A program made the translations under genes and the position numbers. A DNA stretch of 64,000 bases from Herpetosiphon aurantiacus DSM 785 (lineage in GTDB: Bacteria > Chloroflexota > Chloroflexia > Chloroflexales > Herpetosiphonaceae), in the NCBI GenBank assembly GCA_000018565.1, contig CP000875.1, positions 4,231,199 to 4,295,198 on the forward strand, read 5' to 3'. Positions 8,921 through 17,865 of this stretch are shown one piece after another. Numbering within the stretch: the stretch's first letter is position 1; every line of letters starts with the position of its first letter. Under the pieces are notes generated by a model, which searched no databases, was not told where the DNA came from, and saw only the letters and a list, made by a program, of their open reading frames with translations.

Positions 8921-9856
8921 TTAGGCTAAGACTGAATTATAGACTGGGCTGCACCATTCACGCCGCTTGGGATCTTGGCCATGGGTCACAGCATAATACA
9001 AGCTGCAAATTTGGCTGAAGATCGGGCCAATTTGGCCATTGCCAACTGCCCGATGATCAACCTCAACTACCGGAGTAACTTCAACCCCTGTGCCACAAAA
9101 GAAGATTTCATCAGCAGCATACAGTTCGGTGCGATCAATTGAACGCTCAACAACTTGCAAGCCCAACTCTTCTGTTGCCAGTTGTTTGATCACATGGCGG
9201 GTGATGCCTTCAAGAATGTTATCGGTAATGCCAGGGGTGTATAGCACGCCATTGCGCACCACATAGATATTTTCGGCGCTACCTTCGCAAACATGGCCAT
9301 CTTGGGTCAAGACAATCCCTTCATCAAAGCCATTTTGCATGGCTTCGCTCTTGACCAAAGCCGAATTCACATATGAGCCAGTTGCTTTCAAACGCGCCGG
9401 AATCGCATTATCGTCAATCCGTCGCCATGAACTGATGCCAACTTTCAAGCCAGCTTCTTTTTCGATGTATTTGCCAAAGGGAATTGCCCAAATCGTAAAA
9501 TCGTCGCTAATATCGTGTAAGCGCACGCCAATACCTTCAAATGATTTGTAGGCCAGCGGGCGAATATAGACATCGCTGCGAAATTCTTCACGGCGCAATA
9601 ATTCAAGCGTGGTCTCAACCAATTGCTCGGCGCTGTAAGGTAGGCGAATTTGCAGCACTTTGCATGAACGCAACAAACGTTCGTAGTGGGCTTGCAAATG
9701 AAACACATACAATTGCTCGTCGGCTTCGTTCCAATAAGCCCGAATGCCTTCAAAGCAGCCTGTGCCATAATTCAAGGCATGGTTCATCACGCTGACTTTG
9801 GCATCAGCAATCGGCACAATTTCCCCTTTGAAAAAGGCAAAACGATTGGTGGACAT
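8921..9856 (-). CDS. ilvE: Branched-chain amino acid aminotransferase
   Basis: A 311-residue fold-type IV PLP aminotransferase that interconverts Leu/Ile/Val with their 2-oxo acids in the cytoplasm. It shows KVSVMNHALNYGTGCFEGIR at the N-terminus, the RIRPLAY-like IRPLAYKSFEGIGV, the PLP-lysine region IPARLKATGSYVNSAL near residue 160-175, and the phosphate-binding EGSAENIYVV and GITDNILEGITR stretches. Length is normal for IlvE (about 305). AAGGAGT precedes the ATG. It is the last gene of a - strand group with an EamA transporter (29 bases upstream) and a MocR-type regulator, so amino-acid export or metabolism may be coordinated. Confidence 0.93.
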   Translation of the reverse strand: MSTNRFAFFKGEIVPIADAKVSVMNHALNYGTGCFEGIRAYWNEADEQLYVFHLQAHYERLLRSCKVLQIRLPYSAEQLVETTLELLRREEFRSDVYIRPLAYKSFEGIGVRLHDISDDFTIWAIPFGKYIEKEAGLKVGISSWRRIDDNAIPARLKATGSYVNSALVKSEAMQNGFDEGIVLTQDGHVCEGSAENIYVVRNGVLYTPGITDNILEGITRHVIKQLATEELGLQVVERSIDRTELYAADEIFFCGTGVEVTPVVEVDHRAVGNGQIGPIFSQICSLYYAVTHGQDPKRREWCSPVYNSVLA

Positions 9857-9885
9857 AGATACTCCTTAAACTAGGCAACAACGAA

Positions 9886-10800
9886 TTAGTTACTGGGTGC
9901 GGCAACGGTCTGACGACGAAATGGCCATTTGCCATTGACAATAATCACGCCCAGCAAAATCAAACAGAGGCCAATCAGCATATCGCTGCGAATGGCTTCA
10001 TTCAAAAACAGCCAGCCCCAAAAAATCGCGAAGATTGGCAAAATATAGGTAACTTGGGCGGTTCGCGCCGCGCCAACCTGCTTTACCAACCAAAAGTAGA
10101 GAATTTGGGCAATGCCTGTGCCTAAAATGGCTAAACCAAACAGTGAGCCAAGCGAAACCAAACTTGGCATTTGCCAACTATTATGATCAACCACGAGCGC
10201 AACTGGCAAAAGCATAATCGCGCCACTTGCCATTTGACCAAAGGCGGGAATCAGCGCTGGCAGGCTGCCAAAGTTGCGGCGCACATACAGCGTACCAATT
10301 CCATACATCGATGAGGCAATGATACAGGCAATTTGGCCCCACGTATCCAAGCTATTGATATTGCCAATCGAACGTGAAAAGAGATAGACCACGCCCGCAA
10401 AACCCAAGACAATGCCAAAGGTACGCACGCCCGTCAAACGCTCGGAACGCACAAAGGCAAAAGCTAAAATCACTGTCCACAAGGGTGTTGTCGCATTATA
10501 GATCGAAGCCAAGCCGCTGGCGTTAGTACCCATTTTGTGTTCGCCCCATGCAAACAAACAGTACGGCAGAGCTGCATTCACGAAACCAACAAAACCCAGT
10601 GAATACCATAGTTTGCGCTCACGCGGTAGCTGAACTTTTTGCCAGCGCAACACAGCATAAATTAACACCGCAGCAATCGCCAAACGCAAAAACACAAAGG
10701 TAATTGGTGGAATGGTTTCTACGCCCAGTCGAATGAATAAAAATGATGCTCCCCAGACTAAGGCCAAAATTAAGAGAACGCCCGTTTGCCGCAGTGTCAT
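9886..10800 (-). CDS. EamA/DMT-family transporter
   Basis: A 304-residue inner-membrane protein with about ten hydrophobic segments in two EamA repeats. The first repeat has LVWGASFLFIRLGVETIPP and VFLRLAIAAVLIYAVLRW; the end of repeat one has YNATTPLWTVILAFAF, and the second half has ILPIFAIFWGWLFLNEA with the typical NEA ending. Members export amino acids or metabolites. I use the ATG at 10800 because it has GGAAGGG upstream; an earlier in-frame ATG at 10881 would add 27 polar residues and has a poor ribosome site. It lies between the MocR-like gene and ilvE, so an amino-acid substrate is a fair guess only. Confidence 0.87.
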   Translation of the reverse strand: MTLRQTGVLLILALVWGASFLFIRLGVETIPPITFVFLRLAIAAVLIYAVLRWQKVQLPRERKLWYSLGFVGFVNAALPYCLFAWGEHKMGTNASGLASIYNATTPLWTVILAFAFVRSERLTGVRTFGIVLGFAGVVYLFSRSIGNINSLDTWGQIACIIASSMYGIGTLYVRRNFGSLPALIPAFGQMASGAIMLLPVALVVDHNSWQMPSLVSLGSLFGLAILGTGIAQILYFWLVKQVGAARTAQVTYILPIFAIFWGWLFLNEAIRSDMLIGLCLILLGVIIVNGKWPFRRQTVAAPSN

Positions 10801-10889
10801 ACCTAAATTCCCTTCCTTGAAAGCCAGCAATCTATCGATCAACCGAGGCTGAGTAGCACTGTTACGGCCTTGTTTCGGCATTCACCAAC

Positions 10890-12386
10890 TTACATCAGTG
10901 GGGTGGTTTCGCGCCAAGCACGGGCAGCAAGTTGACCACAACGCAAGACATGGCGGGTTAGCACATCGCCAAGGATGCGAATTCCACGATCAATTAATTC
11001 TGGTGATTGGGTGGCAAAACAGAGCCGTAAGTGGGCGTTGCGTGGCGGTTGTGGAAAAAAGACATTGCCAAGGGTCACGCCAACGCCTGCTTCAATCGCC
11101 TCGGTATAAATATCGGTGCCATTTAATCCAGAGGGCAAGGTTAGCCAGTAGCATAACCCGCCACGTGGATGCGTCCATTGAATATCACGGGGACAATAGC
11201 GGTTCAACGCTCGTTCCATGGCATCGCGACGCTCACGATAGAGTTCACGCACATAGCGCAAATGCGCCGCCAACTGACCACGGCCAAGATAATCGGCCAA
11301 AGCTCGTTGCAATAATGGCGAGCAGTGGAGATCGTTGCCACGCTTGGCAGTCAGCAACGGGTGCAAAAATTCGTCACGGGCAACCAAATAACCTAGGCGT
11401 AAGCCCGGAGTTAGAATTTTGGAGAAGCTGCCAAGATAGACCACCTGCCCATTAGTATCGCGGGCTTTGATTGGGTGTGGTGCTTGAGCATCGTAGCTCA
11501 GCGGCCCATAGACATCATCTTCTAAAATAATTAAGTTATGTTCTTGGGCCAATTGCAATAGGGCTTCTTGGCGCTCGGTCGAAAGGCAAACGCCGGTTGG
11601 GTTGTGGAAGGTTGGCACGGTATAGAGCAACCGTGGTTTGTATTCACACAATACCCGTTGCAAAATATCCAACCGCAAGCCTTGATCATCCAATGGAATG
11701 CCGATTAAGCGCACACCCAAGGCCGTAGCCTGCTCGATAAAGCCCAAATAGGTTGGCTCCTCGACCAAAACCACATCGCCTTGGCGAACAAAGGCCTTTA
11801 ATGCCAAGGCTACGCCCTGCTGAGCACCAGTTGTCACCAGCACATGGTCGGGCGAGGTTACAACATTGCGGTCGAGCAGCCATGTGGCAATCGCTTCGCG
11901 CAAACATAATTCGCCTTGGGTTGGGCCATAGCCTAGGGCGCTGGGGTCGCGCAGGGCTTGCTGAATTGCGCGGCCAATTTCACGCACTGGAAAGGTTTCT
12001 TCGGCTGGCGCGGCTTGGGCAAAGGAGATTAAATTTGGCTGTTGGGCCAAGCGTAGCATATCGGCCAACATGCCTTGGCTAAACCATGGCGTTTGTAGCT
12101 CATCCACTACCCGTTGGCGAATCTCATATGCTGGAATAATCGGCTTGATCCGCTCGGCGACGAAGGTGCCGCGACCAACGTAGGCCTCAACCCAACCACT
12201 TGCTTGCAGTTCGCTATAGGCATTGTGAACCGTCAAACGGGTGAGACCAAGTGATTCAGCTAAATCGCGCACTGGCGGCAGTTTCGTGCCAGCTGGCAAC
12301 GAGCCACTCCGAATCCGCTCTTGCAGTTGTTCGGATAATTGAATATAGAGTGGTTTGGCGTGCTGACGATCAAGCTGAAATTCCAT
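10890..12386 (-). CDS. MocR-family regulator (GntR HTH fused to class I aminotransferase) or 2-aminoadipate-type aminotransferase
   Basis: A 498-residue two-domain protein. Residues 1-75 are a GntR winged helix (PLYIQLSEQLQERIRSGSLP, then LPPVRDLAESLGLTRLTVHN). Residues 120-490 are a fold-type I aminotransferase with GYGPTQGELCLREAIATWL, ITTGAQQG-like VTTGAQQGVALAL, TVPTFHNPTGVCLS and the PLP lysine in YLGSFSKILTPGLRLGYLV. MocR proteins sense PLP-linked amines or amino acids and act as repressors or activators. The ATG at 12386 follows GAGAAAGG; an upstream in-frame start at 12425 would run into the hairpin at 12424-12461. Neighbouring EamA and ilvE genes are likely its targets. Confidence 0.88.
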   Translation of the reverse strand: MEFQLDRQHAKPLYIQLSEQLQERIRSGSLPAGTKLPPVRDLAESLGLTRLTVHNAYSELQASGWVEAYVGRGTFVAERIKPIIPAYEIRQRVVDELQTPWFSQGMLADMLRLAQQPNLISFAQAAPAEETFPVREIGRAIQQALRDPSALGYGPTQGELCLREAIATWLLDRNVVTSPDHVLVTTGAQQGVALALKAFVRQGDVVLVEEPTYLGFIEQATALGVRLIGIPLDDQGLRLDILQRVLCEYKPRLLYTVPTFHNPTGVCLSTERQEALLQLAQEHNLIILEDDVYGPLSYDAQAPHPIKARDTNGQVVYLGSFSKILTPGLRLGYLVARDEFLHPLLTAKRGNDLHCSPLLQRALADYLGRGQLAAHLRYVRELYRERRDAMERALNRYCPRDIQWTHPRGGLCYWLTLPSGLNGTDIYTEAIEAGVGVTLGNVFFPQPPRNAHLRLCFATQSPELIDRGIRILGDVLTRHVLRCGQLAARAWRETTPLM

Positions 12387-12423
12387 GGTTGGCCTTTCTC
12401 TAGCAGAATTGTCGATTAAACAC

Positions 12424-12461
12424 AACGGCGTAGGAGACTATTGTACCAGTCCTACGCCGTT
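12424..12461 (-). terminator. Hairpin between the 51-residue peptide gene and the MocR gene
   Basis: A perfect 12-bp inverted repeat (AACGGCGTAGGA at 12424-12435, TCCTACGCCGTT at 12450-12461) with a 14-base loop lies just after the stop at 12470. The tail on the - strand (GTGTTTAATC) is only weakly U-rich, so it may be a partial terminator or mRNA end-stabiliser. Confidence 0.55.
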
Positions 12462-12469
12462 ATTGTCAT

Positions 12470-12625
12470 CTAGGCCATGACAATCGAGAGCAAAAGCATG
12501 ACAATTGGTAGGACAATCAGCAAGTTCAAGGGGTTTTTGATCGTCCAATGCGCTTGATCGTCGATTGGCATCCATGATTGTTGGTTAGCTGGGCTAAATA
12601 TATTGGCATATTGTTGCTTATTCAT
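12470..12625 (-). CDS. Small single-pass membrane peptide, unknown function
   Basis: A 51-residue protein: a polar N-terminal half (MNKQQYANIFSPANQQSW) and a C-terminal hydrophobic segment (LLIVLPIVMLLLSIVMA) that would make it tail-anchored. GAGGAAC sits eight bases upstream of the ATG at 12625 and a hairpin follows the stop, both supporting a real gene. A longer in-frame start at 12673 lacks a ribosome site. No family recognised. Confidence 0.55.
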   Translation of the reverse strand: MNKQQYANIFSPANQQSWMPIDDQAHWTIKNPLNLLIVLPIVMLLLSIVMA

Positions 12626-12750
12626 GTTTAGTTCCTCAATGATGTATCCGGTTTGTGGAACTAAATGTACCATGCCATGCAGACATTGTAGAGGGACAAT
12701 TAGCGATTGTCCCCTATGACATATTGTTTATATTCGTTAATAATCGAAGT

Positions 12751-14934
12751 TTATTGAGGATTTCCAGTTTGCAGCGGTAAATACACCGTGAACAGGCTAC
12801 CTTGGCCAACTTGGCTGCTCACTTCAATGCTGCCACCATGCAGATCGACAATTTCTTTGACCACAAATAGGCCAATGCCTAGCCCTGCTACATGGCTACG
12901 CGCAGCATTGCTGGCCCGATAAAAACGGGTAAAGAGGTTGGGGATCGATTCTGCTGGAATGCCAATGCCATGATCGCGAATCTGGACGATCGCTTGTTGG
13001 GCATTCCGATCAGCACGTACCAGCACTTCGGTTTGTTCGGGGCTATATTTCATGGCATTGTTGATCAAATTGACAAATACTTGCTCTAAGCGAATTGGGT
13101 CGCCCACCACTTGGATAGGCTGGCTGCTCGTGCAGTGGTAACTAAGCTGGTGATGATCGATCGTGATGGCTAAATCGTTGACCAATTGTTGTAAAAGCTG
13201 AGCCAAATCGATTTGATCATGCTGAATATCGAGCTGGCCTGTTTCGATGCGTGAAACATCGAGCAAGGCGGTCACCATTTTATTCATGCGGCTGGCCTGA
13301 GCTTCAATCGCTTGCAGCGAACGCTGAAGTCGCTCATCGACCAAATTCAGTCGTTCTAGGCGGCGCAAACTCAATTGCGATTGACCAAGCAAGGTGGTTA
13401 ATGGGTTTTTCAACTCGTGCGAGGCAATCGATAAAAAGACATCACGCAAACGCACAGCATTTTGGGCTTGACGATAGAGATAGGCCTGCTCAATCGCCAA
13501 GACCATCCGCTGACTTAGCTCCTCGGCCAATTCAACATCAATTTGGTCAAATCGATGTTGATCGTGCAAAAAGACGATTGCCCCGCTGAGCTGATGTTGA
13601 TCGCGAAAAGGGATGATAATTGCCGAGTGATATGGCTCAGGCAAGGCTTGATCGATAATTTGGGCTTGGCTGTTAGCTAGCGCGGCGGCAAAAGCTGGGT
13701 GTTGCTGCCAATTGAGCAATGGCTCATGGGCACTGCTATAGCTGCTCAGAGGCTCTTCATCGGCATCTAGCAGCAAATATAAACCGCAGGCAGCGCTAAA
13801 ACTGGGAGTTGGCACAGCAGTGCTGGTTTCTAGCACTTGCGCTAAATCAATCGTCGCCGCCAATCGATTATGTAATGTTCGTAACAAGCGTTGGCCAAAC
13901 TCATCGCGATAGCGTTCGCTTACATCACGAAAAACCATCACCGCGCCAATCACCTGCTGTTCGCGGTCGTAAATTGGCGCGGCGCTATCTTCGATTGCCA
14001 CATAGCCATTGCCTTGGCGCATCACCACCGAATTGCTCAAGGTGACGATTTGACGCTGTGCGAGAGCGGTATTGACCGGATGGGCCAGCTCCTGCTTGGT
14101 TATTGGATCAAAAATTGCTGCCACTGTATGAATTGATTGACCAAGCGCTTGTTGCTCAGGCCAGCCGGTAATCGTCGTGGCAATATGGTTCATAAAGCTA
14201 ATTTTGCCATCGATATCGGTGGTCAGCACCGCATCGCCGATACTAGCGAGGGTAACTGCAAACCATTCGCGCTGGTTGCGCAACTCGTTGGCAGCCAACT
14301 CACGGCGACGCACATCGCGCTCGGTTAAGGCCATTGTGCCAATCACAAAGCCTGTGGCAACCAAAGTAGCAAAGGCCAGCGCAAGGCCTGCTCGTTGCAC
14401 ATTGAGTTTGGTCTGAGCCGCTCTATCAAGCGCCCGAATATTTTCGCGATCAAGCAATTGATCGATAATTTGACGAATGCTATCCATGTGCTGCTTGCCC
14501 TGATTTTCCAGCACAATCGCCTGGGCGGCTTCAAAGCCTTGGCTGCGCCGCAAATCAATCGTCGTGCTCAGCTCCTGTTGCTGCTCAGCGATCAAGGTTT
14601 TCAGCTCAGGTAAGCGTTCGATAAACAATGGGCGTTGACTGCTGTAGGCTTCAATCTCAGCAAGCAGGCTAGGGAGTTCGGTTTGGGCGGTTTGGTAGGG
14701 AGCTAAATATTGTTCGCTGCCAGTGATAATAAACCCACGTTGGCCGGTTTCAGCGTCTTTCAACAACGATAACAGCCGATCCAAACGATTGGTCATGGTT
14801 TCCGATTCGATCACACTAGCATTATTGGCTTGAATCGTTTGGAGATATTGCCACGAAAGGAGGCCATTGACGATAATCACAAGTGCTGCTAGCATGAACC
14901 AACGATTTAATTTATGCGCAATTAATGATTTCAT
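12751..14934 (-). CDS. Membrane sensor histidine kinase (CHASE3-PAS-GAF-HisKA-HATPase)
   Basis: A 727-residue sensor kinase. An N-terminal membrane segment (about 10-30) and a second near 180-205 flank a CHASE3 sensor domain with the telltale DAETGQRGFIITGSEQYL. Then come a PAS domain (about 225-340, ASIGDAVLTTDIDGKISFMN), a GAF-like domain (about 355-490), a HisKA dimerisation helix with SIASHELKNPLTTLL (phospho-His about 506) and an ATPase domain with N box VNLINNAMKYSP, G1 IRDHGIGIP and G2 GLGIGLFVVKEI. I use the ATG at 14934; a GTG six codons upstream is possible. No response regulator is adjacent, so it is an orphan kinase. Signal unknown. Confidence 0.9.
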   Translation of the reverse strand: MKSLIAHKLNRWFMLAALVIIVNGLLSWQYLQTIQANNASVIESETMTNRLDRLLSLLKDAETGQRGFIITGSEQYLAPYQTAQTELPSLLAEIEAYSSQRPLFIERLPELKTLIAEQQQELSTTIDLRRSQGFEAAQAIVLENQGKQHMDSIRQIIDQLLDRENIRALDRAAQTKLNVQRAGLALAFATLVATGFVIGTMALTERDVRRRELAANELRNQREWFAVTLASIGDAVLTTDIDGKISFMNHIATTITGWPEQQALGQSIHTVAAIFDPITKQELAHPVNTALAQRQIVTLSNSVVMRQGNGYVAIEDSAAPIYDREQQVIGAVMVFRDVSERYRDEFGQRLLRTLHNRLAATIDLAQVLETSTAVPTPSFSAACGLYLLLDADEEPLSSYSSAHEPLLNWQQHPAFAAALANSQAQIIDQALPEPYHSAIIIPFRDQHQLSGAIVFLHDQHRFDQIDVELAEELSQRMVLAIEQAYLYRQAQNAVRLRDVFLSIASHELKNPLTTLLGQSQLSLRRLERLNLVDERLQRSLQAIEAQASRMNKMVTALLDVSRIETGQLDIQHDQIDLAQLLQQLVNDLAITIDHHQLSYHCTSSQPIQVVGDPIRLEQVFVNLINNAMKYSPEQTEVLVRADRNAQQAIVQIRDHGIGIPAESIPNLFTRFYRASNAARSHVAGLGIGLFVVKEIVDLHGGSIEVSSQVGQGSLFTVYLPLQTGNPQ

Positions 14935-15175
14935 CGTAGCCCATCGCAACACAATCTAACCCCAAAGTTCAATATGCCAGCAGTTCTACCGAATCATTGC
15001 CTAGCAAGCTTTGATGGCTGCCGTAACATTACGACAACCAATGGCAATCAAATTGAGTGTTCGGTGTACGCGAATTGTAGCATATTCATGCCACATCATT
15101 GCCACTCATTATCAACATCCACTCATTACTGATCTGCGTAGCTTTGGCTATGGCAATCACAGGAAGGAGCATTGA

Positions 15176-15478
15176 ATGTTCAATGCCCACGAACGAACCC
15201 TTTTAGAGCAACAAGCAGTTTGGCTGTTTTGTCAACATGTCGAACGTCTATGGCATGGGTTTGTAAGCCCACGCAACTATGGCACGCTTGATGGCGATGC
15301 GCTGCAACCACCGCAATTTCCAGCAATTCGCCGTAGCTCGTTGATAATCGAAGCTCATCCCTTGGACAGTCAGTCGTTCTTTGTTGTCTGTCAACGCCGC
15401 GATGGCCTTGATGGCGATTGGCATCGATTACAACGCTTGTTCAACTACCAAATTTTGGCCAATTTGGCGCTAAGTTAA
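15176..15478 (+). CDS. Hypothetical 100-residue protein
   Basis: A soluble protein of 100 residues with no recognised family. It is rich in aromatic residues (AVWLFCQHVERLWHGF) and has two Cys. A strong AGGAAGGAG lies seven bases before the ATG, and the stop is followed by the promoter of the inositol-phosphate synthase gene, so it is its own unit. Could be a small cytoplasmic regulatory or accessory protein; nothing in it says which. Confidence 0.55.
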   Translation: MFNAHERTLLEQQAVWLFCQHVERLWHGFVSPRNYGTLDGDALQPPQFPAIRRSSLIIEAHPLDSQSFFVVCQRRDGLDGDWHRLQRLFNYQILANLALS

Positions 15479-15548
15479 GCGACAAACCGCCAAAACCAGC
15501 CTTTCGATGCGCACAGCTTGATCAAGGTGTGCAATTTGCTATGTTTCC

Positions 15549-15577
15549 TTGCCAATGGATTTTAACTGGAGTACAAT
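15549..15577 (+). promoter_or_regulatory. Sigma70-type promoter of the inositol-phosphate synthase gene
   Basis: TTGCCA (15549-15554) and TACAAT (15572-15577) each match five of six consensus bases and are exactly 17 bases apart. The start codon at 15627 would lie about 43 bases after the transcription start. Confidence 0.75.
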
Positions 15578-15626
15578 TTTTCCTTGGATAGAGCTTTCGT
15601 TCAGCCTTTTAAGGAGTTGTGTCGTT

Positions 15627-16700
15627 TTGAGTAAGAAAATTCGCGTAGCCATTATCGGCGTGGGCAACTGTGCCTCGTCGCTCGTCCAAGGGATTGAGTT
15701 TTACAAAAATGCCAACGAGGACGATCACGTACCAGGTTTGATGCACGTCAACCTTGGCGGTTATCACGTTCGCGATATCGAATTTACCGCTGGCTTCGAT
15801 ATTAATATTACCAAGGTCGGCAAGGATTTATCTGAGGCGATTTTTGCTGAACCCAACAACACCTATAAATTTTCCGAAGTTCCACATTTGAACGTGCCTG
15901 TCTATCGCGGCATGACCCACGATGGTTTGGGCAAATATCTTTCACAAGTGATCGAAAAAGCGCCTGGCTCGACCGCTGATATTGTGAAAATTCTGCGCGA
16001 CACCAAAACCGATGTTGTGATCAGCTACTTGCCAGTTGGCTCAGAAATGGCCACCAAATGGTATGTTGAGCAAATTCTCGAAGCTGGTTGCGCCTTCATC
16101 AACTGCGTACCCGTCTTTATTGCCAGCCAAGAATACTGGCGCAAACGCTTCGAAGAAAAGAACTTGCCCATTATCGGCGACGATATTAAATCGCAAGTTG
16201 GCGCAACCATCGTCCACCGCGTGCTGACCAATTTGTTCGAGCAACGGGGCGTGCGCTTGGATCGCACCTATCAATTGAATTTCGGCGGCAACACCGATTT
16301 CTACAACATGCTTGAACGCGAACGCTTGGAATCGAAAAAGATCTCCAAGACCAACGCTGTTACCAGCCAATTGCCCTATGCCTTGCCCGCCGATAGCGTG
16401 CACGTTGGCCCAAGCGATTATGTGCCTTGGTTGACCGACCGCAAGTGGTGTTACATCCGCATGGAAGGCACAACCTTTGGCAATGTGCCATTGAACGCCG
16501 AAGTTAAGCTCGAAGTTTGGGATTCGCCTAACTCGGCTGGCGTGGTGATCGATGCAATTCGCTGTGCGAAGTTGGCGCTTGATCGTGGGGTTGGTGGCGC
16601 ATTGTACGCACCTTCATCTTACTTTATGAAAACCCCACCTGAACAATACACCGATGACGAAGCCCATCGCCGCACCGAAAGCTTTATCGCTGGCGAATAG
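15627..16700 (+). CDS. ino1: Inositol-3-phosphate synthase (myo-inositol-1-phosphate synthase)
   Basis: A 357-residue NAD-dependent cyclase that converts glucose 6-phosphate to inositol 3-phosphate, first step of inositol lipid and mycothiol-type synthesis. The Rossmann NAD loop is [16 protein letters not shown] at the N-terminus; catalytic-region landmarks include [20 protein letters not shown] (about residue 190-210), [13 protein letters not shown] and SKTNAV-like [13 protein letters not shown]. It is the short prokaryotic form. The start is a TTG at 15627, ten bases after AAGGAG; the longer frame reaching 15549 begins inside the -35 box and cannot be translated from this promoter. Downstream lie an acyltransferase and a GT2 enzyme that fit an inositol glycolipid route. 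Confidence 0.92.
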   Translation: MSKKIRVAIIGVGNCASSLVQGIEFYKNANEDDHVPGLMHVNLGGYHVRDIEFTAGFDINITKVGKDLSEAIFAEPNNTYKFSEVPHLNVPVYRGMTHDGLGKYLSQVIEKAPGSTADIVKILRDTKTDVVISYLPVGSEMATKWYVEQILEAGCAFINCVPVFIASQEYWRKRFEEKNLPIIGDDIKSQVGATIVHRVLTNLFEQRGVRLDRTYQLNFGGNTDFYNMLERERLESKKISKTNAVTSQLPYALPADSVHVGPSDYVPWLTDRKWCYIRMEGTTFGNVPLNAEVKLEVWDSPNSAGVVIDAIRCAKLALDRGVGGALYAPSSYFMKTPPEQYTDDEAHRRTESFIAGE

Positions 16701-16749
16701 GAGTTCGTAGAACAAAGAACCTAATGGTTGGTTGGCAACCATGCCTGAG

Positions 16750-16843
16750 ACCCCCTCGCCCGCACGCGAGGCGAGGGGGAACCGCTCCAAGCGTGCTCCC
16801 CTCTCGCGCCGCAGTGGGAGAGGGGCTGGGGGTAAGGGCATGT
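16750..16843. repeat. Dispersed G/C-rich hairpin repeat, family A, copy 1
   Basis: A block of the type CCCTCGCCCGC ... GGGGCTGGGGGTAAGGGCATG made of C-rich and G-rich halves that can fold. The same module is found at 20925-21020, 25480-25520, 45465-45577 and 58632-58860, always between genes. Confidence 0.8.
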
Positions 16844-16867
16844 CATGGATTATCAATCTAATGAACC

Positions 16868-16915
16868 ATTACACCTAAGCCCTATGCTCTATGCTCTTTG
16901 TTCTATGCTCTAAAC
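16868..16915. repeat. Dispersed repeat family C (GCTCTATGCTCTTTGTTCTATGCTC type), copy 1
   Basis: A short tract of TATGCTCT and TTTGTTC units immediately upstream of the acyltransferase gene. The same units occur, in both orientations, at 29460-29577 around another intergenic gap. Confidence 0.6.
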
Positions 16916-16919
16916 AATT

Positions 16920-17786
16920 ATGAACACACTACCATTCTTTCGATTGGCGATGCGTTGGCTGCCGCGACTCCCTAATTGGCTGGTCGATGCAGCCTGTGAT
17001 CTTTTAGGGGTCGGCTTGCTGGCTATCCCTCGCTTGCGCCATAACACCCGTTCGAACCTCAAGCGGATTGCTCCAAAAACCCAAGGCTTGGCTCGTTGGT
17101 ATTTGCAATCGCGCGTGCTGGCAAACTCCTTGCGCCATTATGCCGATCTGGTGCGGCTTCCAGCTTGGAGTTCCGAGCAACTGCGCCAACGCTTCGAGCA
17201 TTCGGGTTTAGAACACTTACGCCAATTAACTGAAACTGGCGGCTTAGTCATCGTCGCGCATACTGGCTCGTTTAGCACTGGCCTTTCGGTTTTAGCGGCT
17301 CATGGCTTGCCAGTTGTACTGGTTGTTGAGGCAATCGAGCCACCAGAACATTTGGAACTTGTCAAGGAATTACGCGCAGCCCATGGCGGCGAATTGATTG
17401 TGCTGGGGCCAAACGCTGGGCGTGAAGTGCTCAAGGCGTTACGTGCCAAAAAATTAGTGGTGCTAGCAGGTGATCGCGATCTGGCGGCTCAATCAATTAA
17501 GTTGCCGTTTTTTGGTGAGCCAGCCGATGTGCCAATTGGCCCAGCTCGCTTGGCTTTACGCGGCTGGCCAGTGGTCGTGGGTACTTGTGGCTGGTTTGAT
17601 GATCATCGCTCATTCTTTCGGGCCGAGCCAATCCAACATTTTCAGGTTTTAGCCCATGAAACGCCCGATCAAGCAGCAGCACGGGTTGCCAGCGACATGT
17701 TGGGCTACCTCGAATACCGAATCGCCACCCATCCTGCAAGTTGGGTTGTACTGCAATCAGTGTGGGCCAATCGCACCGACGATTAA
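16920..17786 (+). CDS. LPLAT-superfamily acyltransferase (HtrB/LpxL/PatA-like)
   Basis: A 288-residue membrane-associated lipid acyltransferase. Family features: RHNTRSNLKRI near residue 40, GGLVIVAHTGSFSTGL near 108-122 (the catalytic HX4D/E region), NAGREVLKALRAKKLVVLAG near 160-180 and VPIGPARLALRGWPVV near 200. The active His is H114, but the acidic residue expected five positions later is a Ser (S119), so either another residue substitutes or activity is altered. In Actinobacteria the homologue PatA acylates phosphatidylinositol mannosides; the preceding inositol-phosphate synthase and following Dol-P-Man-like GT2 fit that. No clear ribosome site: a family C repeat runs right up to the ATG. 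Confidence 0.8.
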   Translation: MNTLPFFRLAMRWLPRLPNWLVDAACDLLGVGLLAIPRLRHNTRSNLKRIAPKTQGLARWYLQSRVLANSLRHYADLVRLPAWSSEQLRQRFEHSGLEHLRQLTETGGLVIVAHTGSFSTGLSVLAAHGLPVVLVVEAIEPPEHLELVKELRAAHGGELIVLGPNAGREVLKALRAKKLVVLAGDRDLAAQSIKLPFFGEPADVPIGPARLALRGWPVVVGTCGWFDDHRSFFRAEPIQHFQVLAHETPDQAAARVASDMLGYLEYRIATHPASWVVLQSVWANRTDD

Positions 17787-17865
17787 AATTCGTGCTACTA
17801 TTGGGCCAATTGATCCAAATTTGCCGATTTGCTGAACAACTACCAAATAAAGGAAGGCCAAGCAC

